Positions 51,742 to 59,209 of a DNA stretch of 64,000 nucleotides are shown here, one piece after another (the stretch's first letter is position 1; each line of letters opens with the position of its first letter). The stretch is taken from the IMG/VR virus record IMGVR_UViG_3300046504_000138, positions 1 to 64,000 of that record. The stretch is one strand, 5' to 3'. The stretch comes from a virus. The notes beneath the pieces were generated by a model, which worked only from the letters and a program-made list of their open reading frames with translations, had not been told where the DNA came from and did not search any database. The position numbers and the translations under genes are program-made.

Positions 51742-52311
51742 ATGAAAACAGGAACATTAATTGGTGCAGGTGTATTTGCACTTATCGTAGTAGGATTTCT
51801 CTTTTGGGCAATTGGTTTATCAAACACCGAAAAGAAACTCTACCTGACAGGTAAAGCAGCACAAAATCAGACTCAGGTAATCTTTGACAATACTTGGAAA
51901 ACAATTCGTGATCAGGCTAATGTCACGGATAACTACAAGGATGATTTCAAAGAAATTTACATCGGTATGATGGAAGGTCGTTACAAAAACGATGCAGTTG
52001 CAGGTCAGCAATCTCTGATGAAATGGGTACAGGAAAGTAATCCGACTTTGGATGCAAGTATCTATAAGACTTTAATGAATACTATTGAAGGTTCACGTAA
52101 AGAATTTACATTTCAACAGGAAAAACTTATTGACATTGATCGTCAGCATAAATCCCTGAGAGCAACTTTCCCGAACACTTTGATCATCGGTGGTCGTCCG
52201 GACTTGGAAATTAAATTAGTAACAAGTGCTAAGACCGAAGAAGCCTTTAAGACTGGTCAGGATAACGACAATCTAATAAAAAGAGAGCCGAAACCTGCAG
52301 TAACAAAATAA
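51742..52311 (+). CDS. LemA-like membrane protein
   Basis: 189 residues. An N-terminal membrane anchor (LIGAGVFALIVVGFLFWAIG) precedes a helical LemA-like domain with YLTGKAAQNQTQVIFDNTWKTI, RKEFTFQQEKLIDIDRQ and FPNTLIIGGRPDL. The fold is an anchored four-helix protein of uncertain function, often carried by phages and Bacteroidetes. The RNA island starts directly after it. Confidence 0.7.
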   Translation: MKTGTLIGAGVFALIVVGFLFWAIGLSNTEKKLYLTGKAAQNQTQVIFDNTWKTIRDQANVTDNYKDDFKEIYIGMMEGRYKNDAVAGQQSLMKWVQESNPTLDASIYKTLMNTIEGSRKEFTFQQEKLIDIDRQHKSLRATFPNTLIIGGRPDLEIKLVTSAKTEEAFKTGQDNDNLIKREPKPAVTK

Positions 52312-52319
52312 AAAAGTTC

Positions 52320-52556
52320 TTTGAAGATAAAGTCTTTCTGCTGAAAGCAAACAGTGCAGTATGTTCATAGCCTTCAAAAATGGTGGCGATCCGCAAGGAT
52401 TGGGTTAAGTCCACCTTCTATTCAAAATGCATAGTCGTGCCAAGAGGACGTTGTTTGTAATAAGATGGCAAGAAAAATACTGGGACGATGTTGATAGACT
52501 GAAACGACTGCAACTACGTGCCATTCTGCTTGGAAAAACAGACAGAAAGACCCCAC
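52320..52556 (+). ncRNA. Structured non-coding region, upstream half of the RNA island
   Basis: A GC-richer stretch without a credible gene. GGTGG (52382-52386) pairs with CCACC (52411-52415), enclosing an ATCC-GCAA-GGAT tetraloop hairpin. The order TATG..CATAG, ATTGGG..TTA, GTCC..TTCT, ATTCAAAA, CATA (to about 52434) is repeated inside the tRNA-like element downstream. Function unknown. Confidence 0.4.
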
Positions 52557-52717
52557 GATTGGATGACGGAATTGGTAGACGTATACTTGTTGGTTTTAAG
52601 GTTAAAATATGTCTTTAAAGCATAGGGTAGTTCCACGCATTGGGGATTAGTGCACACGAGTCCTTCTGCAATTCAAAAAACATACCCACCATGCAGGTTC
52701 GAATCCTGCTCCAATCA
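52557..52717 (+). tRNA. Interrupted tRNA-Leu-like element
   Basis: Acceptor GATTGGA (52557-52563) pairs perfectly with TCCAATC (52710-52716), A discriminator, no encoded CCA. A Leu-type D-arm (ACGGAATTGGTAGACGT, 52566-52582) and a perfect T-arm (GCAGG-TTCGAAT-CCTGC, 52693-52709) are present. The middle is 110 nt, against about 32 expected for a Leu tRNA, so about 78 extra nt are inserted. A possible anticodon arm is 52608-52624 (loop CTTTAAA), and GGGTA/TACCC (52625-52629 with 52683-52687) could be a giant variable arm. Whether it is spliced, functional or a decoy is open. Confidence 0.5.
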
Positions 52718-52814
52718 CGAGTACTAACACGATGGCTGAGTGTTCAACTGACGGATAACATGCCAAAAAGGAAGCACCGTTACAAAGGAAAGTTGGCGAC
52801 TAAACCTAACTTTG
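52718..52814 (+). ncRNA. Structured region downstream of the tRNA-like element
   Basis: Contains an AAAGTTGG/CCTAACTTT hairpin (about 52788-52813) and a stretch (52732-52750) that looks like a tRNA-Ser D-arm region, but with no matching acceptor or T-arm. No coding sequence seen. Confidence 0.3.
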
Positions 52815-52845
52815 CAAGTTTGATAAATGAAACTTGTTTTTATTT
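52815..52845 (+). terminator. Rho-independent terminator of the RNA island
   Basis: CAAGTTT (52815-52821) pairs with AAACTTG (52830-52836), then TTTTTATTT. Confidence 0.8.
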
Positions 52846-52857
52846 AAATTATTAATT

Positions 52858-53721
52858 ATGGGATATCTTCACATTGAAAATCTTTACAAAAATCAAAGCA
52901 TTCTTTTATTTAAGGAATGCTATGCTATGGAAAAAATTCATGGCACTTCTGCACACATTAGTTGGAATTTCACTAATAAAATTGTGAATTTCAGCAGTGG
53001 TGGTGAGAGCCACGAAAACTTCATTAAATTATTTGATCAGGAATTTCTCAAAGCCAAATTCGTTGAGGTATTTCCTGATATTGATGTTGTTATCTTCGGT
53101 GAAGCATATGCCGGAAAACAGCAAGGTCAATCTCATGTTTATGGCAAACAATCAAAATTCATCGGTTTTGATGTTAAAGTTGGTGACTATTGGCTTAATG
53201 TACCGAATGCAGAAGATGTATGTAAACAATTCAATATTGAATTTGTGCATTATAGAAAGATTGAAGTCAATCTTGAAAATCTTACTGCCGAAAGAGATAT
53301 GGATTCCGTTCAGGCTGTTCGTAATGGCATGGGATATGGTCATAAACGTGAAGGCGTAGTTCTTCGTCCTTTAGTTGAAATGCGCATAAACAATGGTGAC
53401 AGGGTTATTTGCAAATACAAGCCTGACGAACAAATGGAAACCAAGACCAAGAGAGAAGTCAGTGAAGAACAACTTAAGGTTTTAAGTGATGCAAAAGCAA
53501 TTGCCGAAGAATGGGTAACTAATCTCAGGCTTGAACATGTGTTACAGAAATTCCTTGCTGATGTCAGTATGGAATCAATGGGTGAAGTAATTAAAGCAAT
53601 GGTTGAAGATGTTTACAGGGAAGGCAAAGGTGAAATAGTTGAAAGCAAAGAAGTAAGCAAAGCCATTGGCGGTAAAGCCGTACAACTTTTCAAACAGAAA
53701 CTTAATAGCACGTTAAAATAA
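52858..53721 (+). CDS. RNA ligase, Rnl2-like
   Basis: 287 residues from ATG 52858. Nucleotidyltransferase motifs: MEKIHGTSAHISW (motif I Lys near 26), NFSSGG, VIFGEAYAGKQQG (IIIa region), FIGFDVKV, KREGVVLRPL (motif IV) and VICKYK (motif V). This is the Rnl2-type arrangement that seals nicked or broken RNA, such as tRNAs cut by anticodon nucleases. It lies immediately after the structured RNA island and 2.2 kb before Thg1. Confidence 0.85.
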   Translation: MGYLHIENLYKNQSILLFKECYAMEKIHGTSAHISWNFTNKIVNFSSGGESHENFIKLFDQEFLKAKFVEVFPDIDVVIFGEAYAGKQQGQSHVYGKQSKFIGFDVKVGDYWLNVPNAEDVCKQFNIEFVHYRKIEVNLENLTAERDMDSVQAVRNGMGYGHKREGVVLRPLVEMRINNGDRVICKYKPDEQMETKTKREVSEEQLKVLSDAKAIAEEWVTNLRLEHVLQKFLADVSMESMGEVIKAMVEDVYREGKGEIVESKEVSKAIGGKAVQLFKQKLNSTLK

Positions 53722-54050
53722 TGGAAAAGATTTACGTACAAGATAAACGAGACATATCTATATATGATATGTTTAATGGCACTCCTGCAGAAGTCATTGA
53801 AAAAATAAAGAAGCAGAGTGCTGATTTGGAAGCCGAAGGTTGGAAAAATCTTAAATTTGCAATTTATAGTGATTACGAAACTCTTGAGATTATGTACACC
53901 GGAGAACGTCTTGAAACCGATGCTGAATTCAATAAAAGAAAAGGCAGACTTGAAACTAAATTAAAAAAGGATTATGCCAACTTGGAAAAAAGAAAAGCAC
54001 TTTTTGAAACCTTAAAACAAGAATTTGAAGGCAATGGAGATAAAAATTAA
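53721..54050 (+). CDS. Coiled-coil phage protein of unknown function
   Basis: 109 residues: KRDISIYDMFNGTPAEVIEKI at the start, then LKFAIYSDYETLEIMYTGERLETDAEFNKR and a C-terminal coiled coil. I recognise the pattern as recurrent in phages but not its function. TAATG overlap with the ligase stop. Confidence 0.55.
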   Translation: MEKIYVQDKRDISIYDMFNGTPAEVIEKIKKQSADLEAEGWKNLKFAIYSDYETLEIMYTGERLETDAEFNKRKGRLETKLKKDYANLEKRKALFETLKQEFEGNGDKN

Positions 54051-54240
54051 TATTAAGAATTGCAGTGAATGCCCTCATTTTAAAGAAGAACGGGTATATA
54101 CTGCAGATAGTTTTGAAATGCCTTTTGATTGGTTCTGCAAAAAAGCACATGGTCGTAAAATTGCAGGTTATGTTGAATGGCATGATAAAGTAGCAATACC
54201 CGATTGGTGTCCATGTAAAATAACTGATAAAAAAGAATAA
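54034..54240 (+). CDS. Small Cys-rich, likely zinc-binding protein
   Basis: 68 residues from ATG 54034. CSECPHFKEERVY at the start and FCKKAH and DWCPCK further on give four to five possible zinc ligands. Unknown function. Overlaps the previous gene by 17 bp. Confidence 0.6.
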   Translation: MEIKINIKNCSECPHFKEERVYTADSFEMPFDWFCKKAHGRKIAGYVEWHDKVAIPDWCPCKITDKKE

Positions 54241-54241
54241 A

Positions 54242-54355
54242 ATGAGAGACGAATTAGGTGACAGAATGAAGTTTTTTGTTTTATCTACGTATTTATATGG
54301 AAAATACGTATGGAAAACAATGACTATTATGTGTATGTCTATTTTAATCAACTAA
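54242..54355 (+). pseudogene. Orphan N-terminus of the Thg1 gene
   Basis: MRDELGDRMK at 54242-54271 matches the Thg1 start MVDELGNRMK at 55095 (8 of 10 residues). The frame then runs out into unrelated sequence. It is best explained as the original Thg1 start severed by insertion of the GIY-YIG gene. Confidence 0.75.
54289..54297 (+). promoter_or_regulatory. Late-type promoter GTATTTATA
   Basis: Exact match 12 bp before ATG 54310, at the insertion boundary; ACGTATTTATAT is shared with the LAGLIDADG insertion at 42.16 kb. Confidence 0.65.
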
Positions 54356-55074
54356 AATCGGGACAATGGATTTATAAAGAGCATGTTTTTAATTATCAAC
54401 CCTTTTACGTTGGTAAGGGTAGAAGAAAAAGAGACATCATGCATTTATGTCCATTCATGTTAGCATATAAAAACGTTAAAAATTCAACAATAAAATCAAT
54501 AATCAGTGAAATTGGAGAAATGCCAATTCATTATAGAATATACGAAAATTTGACCAATGAAGAAGCAATTAGCATTGAGATTGATTTTATAAAAACGTTT
54601 GGTAGAAAAGATAATGGCACAGGAATTTTATCGAATGGTACTGATGGTGGTGATGGTGCGAATAATTTTTCTGAGGATATCTTAAAAAAACTTGGCAACA
54701 ATCGTAGGAAGGTTTATCAGTATAGTCTTGATGGAATTTTTATTAAAGAATGGGAAAGTGTTAAATCAACCGAATTAGAATTTAAAAGTAGTGGCGATAT
54801 TTCTACGGCAATTAAACGAAATGGAACTTATTGTGGATATGTTTGGTCATATGAAAAACATGAAAGCATTAAACCAAGGACAAAATATCAACAACCAATA
54901 AAATATGAAAATATTAAACAGGTTAATAAAAGAACTAACGAAATTATACATACATTTGCAAATGCATTAGAAGCAGAAACCGAATTAAAACTAAATGCTG
55001 GTGCAAGAAACAAAATTTGTGATTGCTTGAATAATAAATTAAAGACTGCATACGGATATAAATGGAAATTTTAA
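54310..55074 (+). CDS. GIY-YIG homing endonuclease with NUMOD1
   Basis: 254 residues. GIY-YIG core YYVYVYFNQL...PFYVGKGRRKRDIMHL; an acidic helix with EAISIEIDFIKTFG; then NUMOD1-type DNA-binding repeats KVYQYSLDGIFIKEWESV...KRNGTYCGYVWSY and IKQVNKRTNEIIHTFANALEAE. It sits between an orphan Thg1 start and the complete Thg1 gene. Confidence 0.85.
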   Translation: MENNDYYVYVYFNQLKSGQWIYKEHVFNYQPFYVGKGRRKRDIMHLCPFMLAYKNVKNSTIKSIISEIGEMPIHYRIYENLTNEEAISIEIDFIKTFGRKDNGTGILSNGTDGGDGANNFSEDILKKLGNNRRKVYQYSLDGIFIKEWESVKSTELEFKSSGDISTAIKRNGTYCGYVWSYEKHESIKPRTKYQQPIKYENIKQVNKRTNEIIHTFANALEAETELKLNAGARNKICDCLNNKLKTAYGYKWKF

Positions 55075-55094
55075 ATAAACTAATATTTTGAAAA

Positions 55095-55892
55095 ATGGTT
55101 GATGAACTTGGAAATCGCATGAAGAAATTTTATGAGGACAGAACAAAAAGTTGGCTTCCACGCAGAACGTATACTATTATCCGTATTGACGGTAAAGCAT
55201 TCCACACATATACAAGAGGTTTAAAACAACCTTTTGATGAAGGTCTTGTCGAAGACATGGACGCAACTGCTTGTTACCTTTGCAAGAACATACAAGGCAG
55301 TAAATTTGCATTTGTTCAGAGTGATGAAATCAGTATTCTTTTAACCGATTTCGATAAAATAGATACAGATGCCTGGTTTGATGGCAACATACAAAAAATG
55401 GTAAGTGTTGCTGCAAGTCTGGCTACTGCAAAATTTAATCAGTTAAGACTTATTCGAACAAATAATGAAGTTGTTGAATTTACTGGTGCTGATATTGGAT
55501 TATATAAAATAGCAACTTTTGATGCACGTGCATTTACAATACCATGTGATTATGAAGTTGAAAATTATTTTATTTGGAGGCAAAAAGATGCTACAAAAAA
55601 CAGTATTTCAAGTGTTGCTCTGAGGTTTTATAGTCATAAAGAATTGGAAGGTAAAAACGGTGATCAAAAGCAAGAAATGATATTTCAAAAAGGCACTAAT
55701 TGGAATGATTATGCTCCAATGTTTAAAAGAGGCAGATTTATTTTCAAAAAAGAAGTTGAAATGGAAACACCATTTGTTTCAAAGGATAAAAAGCAAACCA
55801 CTTATATGCGAAATGTTTGGACAAGTGGCGAATGCCCAATATTTACTCAAGACAGAGAGTTTTTATTAAAATTTATTCCAAAAAATTCTTAA
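55095..55892 (+). CDS. thg1: Thg1-like tRNA 3'-5' nucleotidyltransferase
   Basis: 265 residues. Metal-binding RIDGKAFHTYTRG near 29 and QSDEISILLTDF near 75 are the hallmarks of Thg1/TLP, followed by VSVAASLATAKFN and the DATKNSISSVAL region. Bacterial and phage TLPs mainly repair 5'-truncated tRNAs by 3'-5' addition rather than adding G-1. Works plausibly with the RNA ligase upstream. Confidence 0.9.
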   Translation: MVDELGNRMKKFYEDRTKSWLPRRTYTIIRIDGKAFHTYTRGLKQPFDEGLVEDMDATACYLCKNIQGSKFAFVQSDEISILLTDFDKIDTDAWFDGNIQKMVSVAASLATAKFNQLRLIRTNNEVVEFTGADIGLYKIATFDARAFTIPCDYEVENYFIWRQKDATKNSISSVALRFYSHKELEGKNGDQKQEMIFQKGTNWNDYAPMFKRGRFIFKKEVEMETPFVSKDKKQTTYMRNVWTSGECPIFTQDREFLLKFIPKNS

Positions 55893-55894
55893 TT

Positions 55895-55926
55895 TTGTAA
55901 CAATTAGGAATCTTTATCGTATAATG
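55895..55926 (+). promoter_or_regulatory. Phage promoter TTGTAACA/CGTATAATG
   Basis: TTGTAACAATTA from 55895 and TATAATG at 55920-55926, 22-bp spacing, 16 bp before ATG 55943. Confidence 0.75.
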
Positions 55927-55942
55927 TATAAAACTTAATATT

Positions 55943-57373
55943 ATGCCAACAGTCTATCTTGCATTATTAATTCCGATCATAGTAACCGGAATTTTCTATT
56001 TTTTCAGAAAATCGCAATTTGTTTGGTGGGAATTCTTCATTCCTATTGGTGTAGTACTTATATCTGTTGTAATCGCCAAGGCACTTATTGAGCACTCAGC
56101 AGTTAAATTCACCGAATATTGGGGTTCAACTGTTACTGCAATCTATGAAGAAGAACCATATAATTATTGGCATCATGAAACCTGTTCATATACAACTACC
56201 GATAGCAAAGGTAATTCAACCACTCATTATTACGACTGTTCCCATCAAGTTGATGAAGGACCTTCATGGTATGCCAAAACCAATATTGATGAAACGTTTA
56301 ATATTACTGAACAACAGCATGATGAACTTCTGAGGCAATTCGGAACACGCAGGACTATTGTTGATTCTCATGAAAACTATTCTCCACGTGACCATGCAAG
56401 TAGCAGTCATGGTACTAAATTCGAAGGTAAAATAGTCGGTAAGACTTCATATGTTTATCAGACAGTATGGGGTGGCACTGACGATACACGCAAAGCATAT
56501 ACAAGTGAACATACTTATATTAATAAGGTCAAGGCAAGTGATCTGACTATCTTTAATATCAAAATGGTCAAAGAAACTCAGGCAGATAGTCTTGGCTTAT
56601 TTAGATATCCACCATATGAGGGCGGTGGGTTATTCGGAATGACAAAAGGTCTTGAATATCCAACCATCTTAGGCGGTAATATCAATAAAGAAACTCAGGA
56701 AAAATTCAAGAGACTCAATGGTAAATTTGGTCCAAGTAATCAATTAAGATTATGGATATTAATATATGAAAATAAACCATTGTCAACTGTAATATTACAA
56801 GAAAATTATTGGGTTAGAGGCAACATGAATGAATTAATAGTATGCATTGGTAAGAAAGGCAATGAAATTCAATGGTCTCATGCGTTTTCATGGGCATTAA
56901 GTGATGTATTGACTGCAGATGTAAAGAACCAAGTAATGAATCTCTATACGTATAAGGATAGCACTATTAAGAAAAATATGCCACGAGTAGTTCCGGTAAG
57001 TAAAGAAATACAGCATGCGGTAAATAAACTTAGAGTAAGTAAAGATAAATTACCACCTGCATTGCCTTTACCTAAACAAATCACCGTAGATACCATAATT
57101 AAGGTTAAATCGGCATATCCCATGTTAAATGAACAGACCTTGAATGACTATTACGACTATCTCAATGTAAATCTTTCGAAGTTCCAAAGAAGATCATTTA
57201 AAGAATTTGATTATCTTAGTGTAGAACCTTCAACAGGTGCAGTGATTTTTATATATATACTTGCACTGATAATTGCAATAGGTGTGAATTTTTGGGTAGT
57301 TAATAACGAAATTTATGATGAATCAGCACCTGAGAATAAAAATAAATGGAGAAATCCATATAATAGATATTAA
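55943..57373 (+). CDS. Membrane protein with large extracytoplasmic domain
   Basis: 476 residues. Membrane segments at about 3-20 and 30-50 near the N-terminus and 430-452 near the C-terminus; between them a 370-residue hydrophilic domain with a His/Tyr/Cys cluster (EEPYNYWHHETCSYTTTD, STTHYYDCSHQ). No known family recognised by eye. Own phage promoter. Confidence 0.6.
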   Translation: MPTVYLALLIPIIVTGIFYFFRKSQFVWWEFFIPIGVVLISVVIAKALIEHSAVKFTEYWGSTVTAIYEEEPYNYWHHETCSYTTTDSKGNSTTHYYDCSHQVDEGPSWYAKTNIDETFNITEQQHDELLRQFGTRRTIVDSHENYSPRDHASSSHGTKFEGKIVGKTSYVYQTVWGGTDDTRKAYTSEHTYINKVKASDLTIFNIKMVKETQADSLGLFRYPPYEGGGLFGMTKGLEYPTILGGNINKETQEKFKRLNGKFGPSNQLRLWILIYENKPLSTVILQENYWVRGNMNELIVCIGKKGNEIQWSHAFSWALSDVLTADVKNQVMNLYTYKDSTIKKNMPRVVPVSKEIQHAVNKLRVSKDKLPPALPLPKQITVDTIIKVKSAYPMLNEQTLNDYYDYLNVNLSKFQRRSFKEFDYLSVEPSTGAVIFIYILALIIAIGVNFWVVNNEIYDESAPENKNKWRNPYNRY

Positions 57374-57374
57374 A

Positions 57375-57497
57375 ATGAAACACTTTTTTAAAAGAATCTT
57401 TAATTGTGCTCTTCACGATTTTAAACCTGTGAGAGAGTGGATGCTTTGGGGTATAAGAACAGTTCAAGAAAATCTACAAAAAATTAGGAAATATTAA
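57375..57497 (+). CDS. Small basic protein
   Basis: 40 residues from ATG 57375 (MKHFFKRIFNCALHDFKPVR...), amphipathic. Short and unassigned. Confidence 0.4.
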   Translation: MKHFFKRIFNCALHDFKPVREWMLWGIRTVQENLQKIRKY

Positions 57498-57538
57498 AAA
57501 ATATTTATATCTTTGTCAAACTTTTTACTAATTTTATA

Positions 57539-57547
57539 CTATTTATA
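57539..57547 (+). promoter_or_regulatory. Late-type promoter variant CTATTTATA
   Basis: 8/9 match, 22 bp before ATG 57570. It argues against the earlier starts at 57513 (TTG) and 57549. Confidence 0.4.
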
Positions 57548-57569
57548 TATGAAAAGAAACTTATTAAAA

Positions 57570-57755
57570 ATGATAAAAGAGACAAATTACAAGGTTGTAA
57601 GGGTTACAAAGACCGAATTCGAGTTGGATAATGGTGACATATATCCACATAACTTCGAACTCGAAGAAGACATCACCGTTGAAGAATTTCAAAAATTACT
57701 GGATTCTTCAAAAGAACTAATCGTAGATTTACTGAGGAAAATTGATGAACAATAA
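57570..57755 (+). CDS. Small acidic protein
   Basis: 61 residues from ATG 57570 (MIKETNYKVVRVTKTEFELD...), alpha-beta composition. Overlaps the start of the recombinase gene by 11 bp. Unknown. Confidence 0.5.
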   Translation: MIKETNYKVVRVTKTEFELDNGDIYPHNFELEEDITVEEFQKLLDSSKELIVDLLRKIDEQ

Positions 57756-58479
57756 TTTACTAAATATAAAAGAAGCATCGGAGTACCTCAATACCTCTAA
57801 GGAAACATTAAGGAATTGGGATAAGAGTGGTAAGTTACCGTCAATAAAAACTGTTGGTGGTCATAGGAGATACCAAAAGGAAAAACTTGATGAATTCATT
57901 GGAATTATAAAGTCAGATGAAACATCGGATGTTGTTGCCACCTATGCCAGAGTAAGTTCACATGAACAGAAAACCAAAGGTGATTTGGATAGACAATCTC
58001 AGAGAATTTCTGAATACTGTGCAAAGAAGAAATTGAAAGTTGAATATATAATAAAAGATGTTGGGTCAGGATTATCCGATACAAGGTCGGGATTTGTTAA
58101 GTTAGGGAATCTGGTTATTGATAAGAAAATCACACAGGTCATCATCGAGAACAAAGACAGATTAACAAGGTTTCAATATAACTTTGTGGAGAAGATGTTC
58201 GGGAGTTACGGAGTTAAAGTAATATGTATCGACAAACCAGACGATGAAGGGGATAAAGAGTTTATTAATGACCTTATGATGATAATTGCGTCATTCTCTG
58301 GAAGATTATATGGAGCACGAAGTGCTAAAAACAGAAGAGAAAAGAAATTAAAAGAAAGTAGTATAAATTTTCCATTACCCGATAACGCAAAGCCAGAAGA
58401 TTATGAATGTCCAATACCTAAGTTTACTGATGACGATTTAAGGACTTATGATATGAAAATAATAATGAAAAATAAATAA
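57745..58479 (+). CDS. tnpA: IS607-family serine recombinase (TnpA)
   Basis: 244 residues from ATG 57745. MerR-like HTH at the N-terminus (NIKEASEYLNTSKETLRNWD..GKLPSI) is joined to a serine-recombinase domain: VATYARVSSHEQK with the catalytic Ser, then LDRQSQRI and ENKDRLTRFQ. This is the IS607 TnpA arrangement. The matching tnpB lies 730 bp downstream rather than next to it. Confidence 0.85.
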   Translation: MNNNLLNIKEASEYLNTSKETLRNWDKSGKLPSIKTVGGHRRYQKEKLDEFIGIIKSDETSDVVATYARVSSHEQKTKGDLDRQSQRISEYCAKKKLKVEYIIKDVGSGLSDTRSGFVKLGNLVIDKKITQVIIENKDRLTRFQYNFVEKMFGSYGVKVICIDKPDDEGDKEFINDLMMIIASFSGRLYGARSAKNRREKKLKESSINFPLPDNAKPEDYECPIPKFTDDDLRTYDMKIIMKNK

Positions 58480-58481
58480 TT

Positions 58482-58844
58482 ATGGAAAGAACAATTAAAT
58501 TTAGAGCATGGGACGAAGGTAATAAAATCATGCACAACAACTTTCAATTCATTCGTTCAGGTGAAGAAGGTAATGATTGGATAGTATTTACATCCGATAA
58601 ACAAACTCTTAAAGACAAACAACATCCGTTGGAAAATCCTTATTTTCAGCAACAATTGAAAATAATGGAATGGACAGGAATAGAAAATATTTTTGAAGGA
58701 GATATTGTCTCGTTAGGTGAAACTGACGGAGAAGGTGTTGTGAAATATAATGAAGATAGATTTTATGTTGATTACGGAACTATACATACAAGAGTGAGTA
58801 AAAATCATAAAGTATTGGGAAACATTTACGAAAAAACTGAATAA
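58482..58844 (+). CDS. YopX-family phage protein
   Basis: 120 residues. IKFRAWDEGNKIM at the start, LKIMEWTGIENIFEGDIV in the middle, and HKVLGNIYEKTE at the end are the YopX pattern. Function unknown; common in phages. Lies between tnpA and tnpB. Confidence 0.85.
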   Translation: MERTIKFRAWDEGNKIMHNNFQFIRSGEEGNDWIVFTSDKQTLKDKQHPLENPYFQQQLKIMEWTGIENIFEGDIVSLGETDGEGVVKYNEDRFYVDYGTIHTRVSKNHKVLGNIYEKTE

Positions 58845-58845
58845 T

Positions 58846-59049
58846 ATGAGTGGAGAAGTAGAATTTGGAAAATGTGATATTTGTAAAGAGGACAAACCTC
58901 TTGAAAGGACTTACTATCATTATGATATTAAATGTGAATGTCATTCACCTCGTCATTTTGAATTGGTTATACATTGTAAAGATTGCGTTCCAAAAGAACC
59001 ATCGGAAACTAAAATTATACTAAAAACATCAAATCTTTCAAAAATATAA
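58846..59049 (+). CDS. Small zinc-ribbon-like protein
   Basis: 67 residues. CDICKEDK, then CECHSPRHFE and HCKDC give a likely zinc ribbon. One bp after YopX. Unknown. Confidence 0.65.
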   Translation: MSGEVEFGKCDICKEDKPLERTYYHYDIKCECHSPRHFELVIHCKDCVPKEPSETKIILKTSNLSKI

Positions 59050-59051
59050 TC

Positions 59052-59207
59052 ATGAGAACAATAGAAATGAGTTGCTTAAGTTCTAAATATAATGAACTTA
59101 GAAAAGGATTAAAAATAACAAATGAATCGCATAGTAATCGTGTCATATTGTGGTTTCATTTTATCTGGTTCGCAATAAGATTTTGTACATATAAAACACC
59201 TAATTAA
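59052..59207 (+). CDS. Small protein with hydrophobic C-terminus
   Basis: 51 residues (MRTIEMSCLSSKYNELRKG...), ending in an aromatic hydrophobic stretch (VILWFHFIWFAIRFCTY) that may be membrane-bound. Ends 2 bp before tnpB. Confidence 0.45.
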   Translation: MRTIEMSCLSSKYNELRKGLKITNESHSNRVILWFHFIWFAIRFCTYKTPN

Positions 59208-59209
59208 TA

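Noticed and set aside
52557-52717. Ochre suppressor tRNA (anticodon UUA) and code change
   Set aside because: UAA is a normal stop throughout this window; the anticodon depends on one of several possible foldings of an interrupted element.
52427-52855. Two open frames (52427-52618, 52640-52855) in the RNA island
   Set aside because: They run through perfect tRNA stems and the terminator, have no leader or promoter and no protein-like composition.
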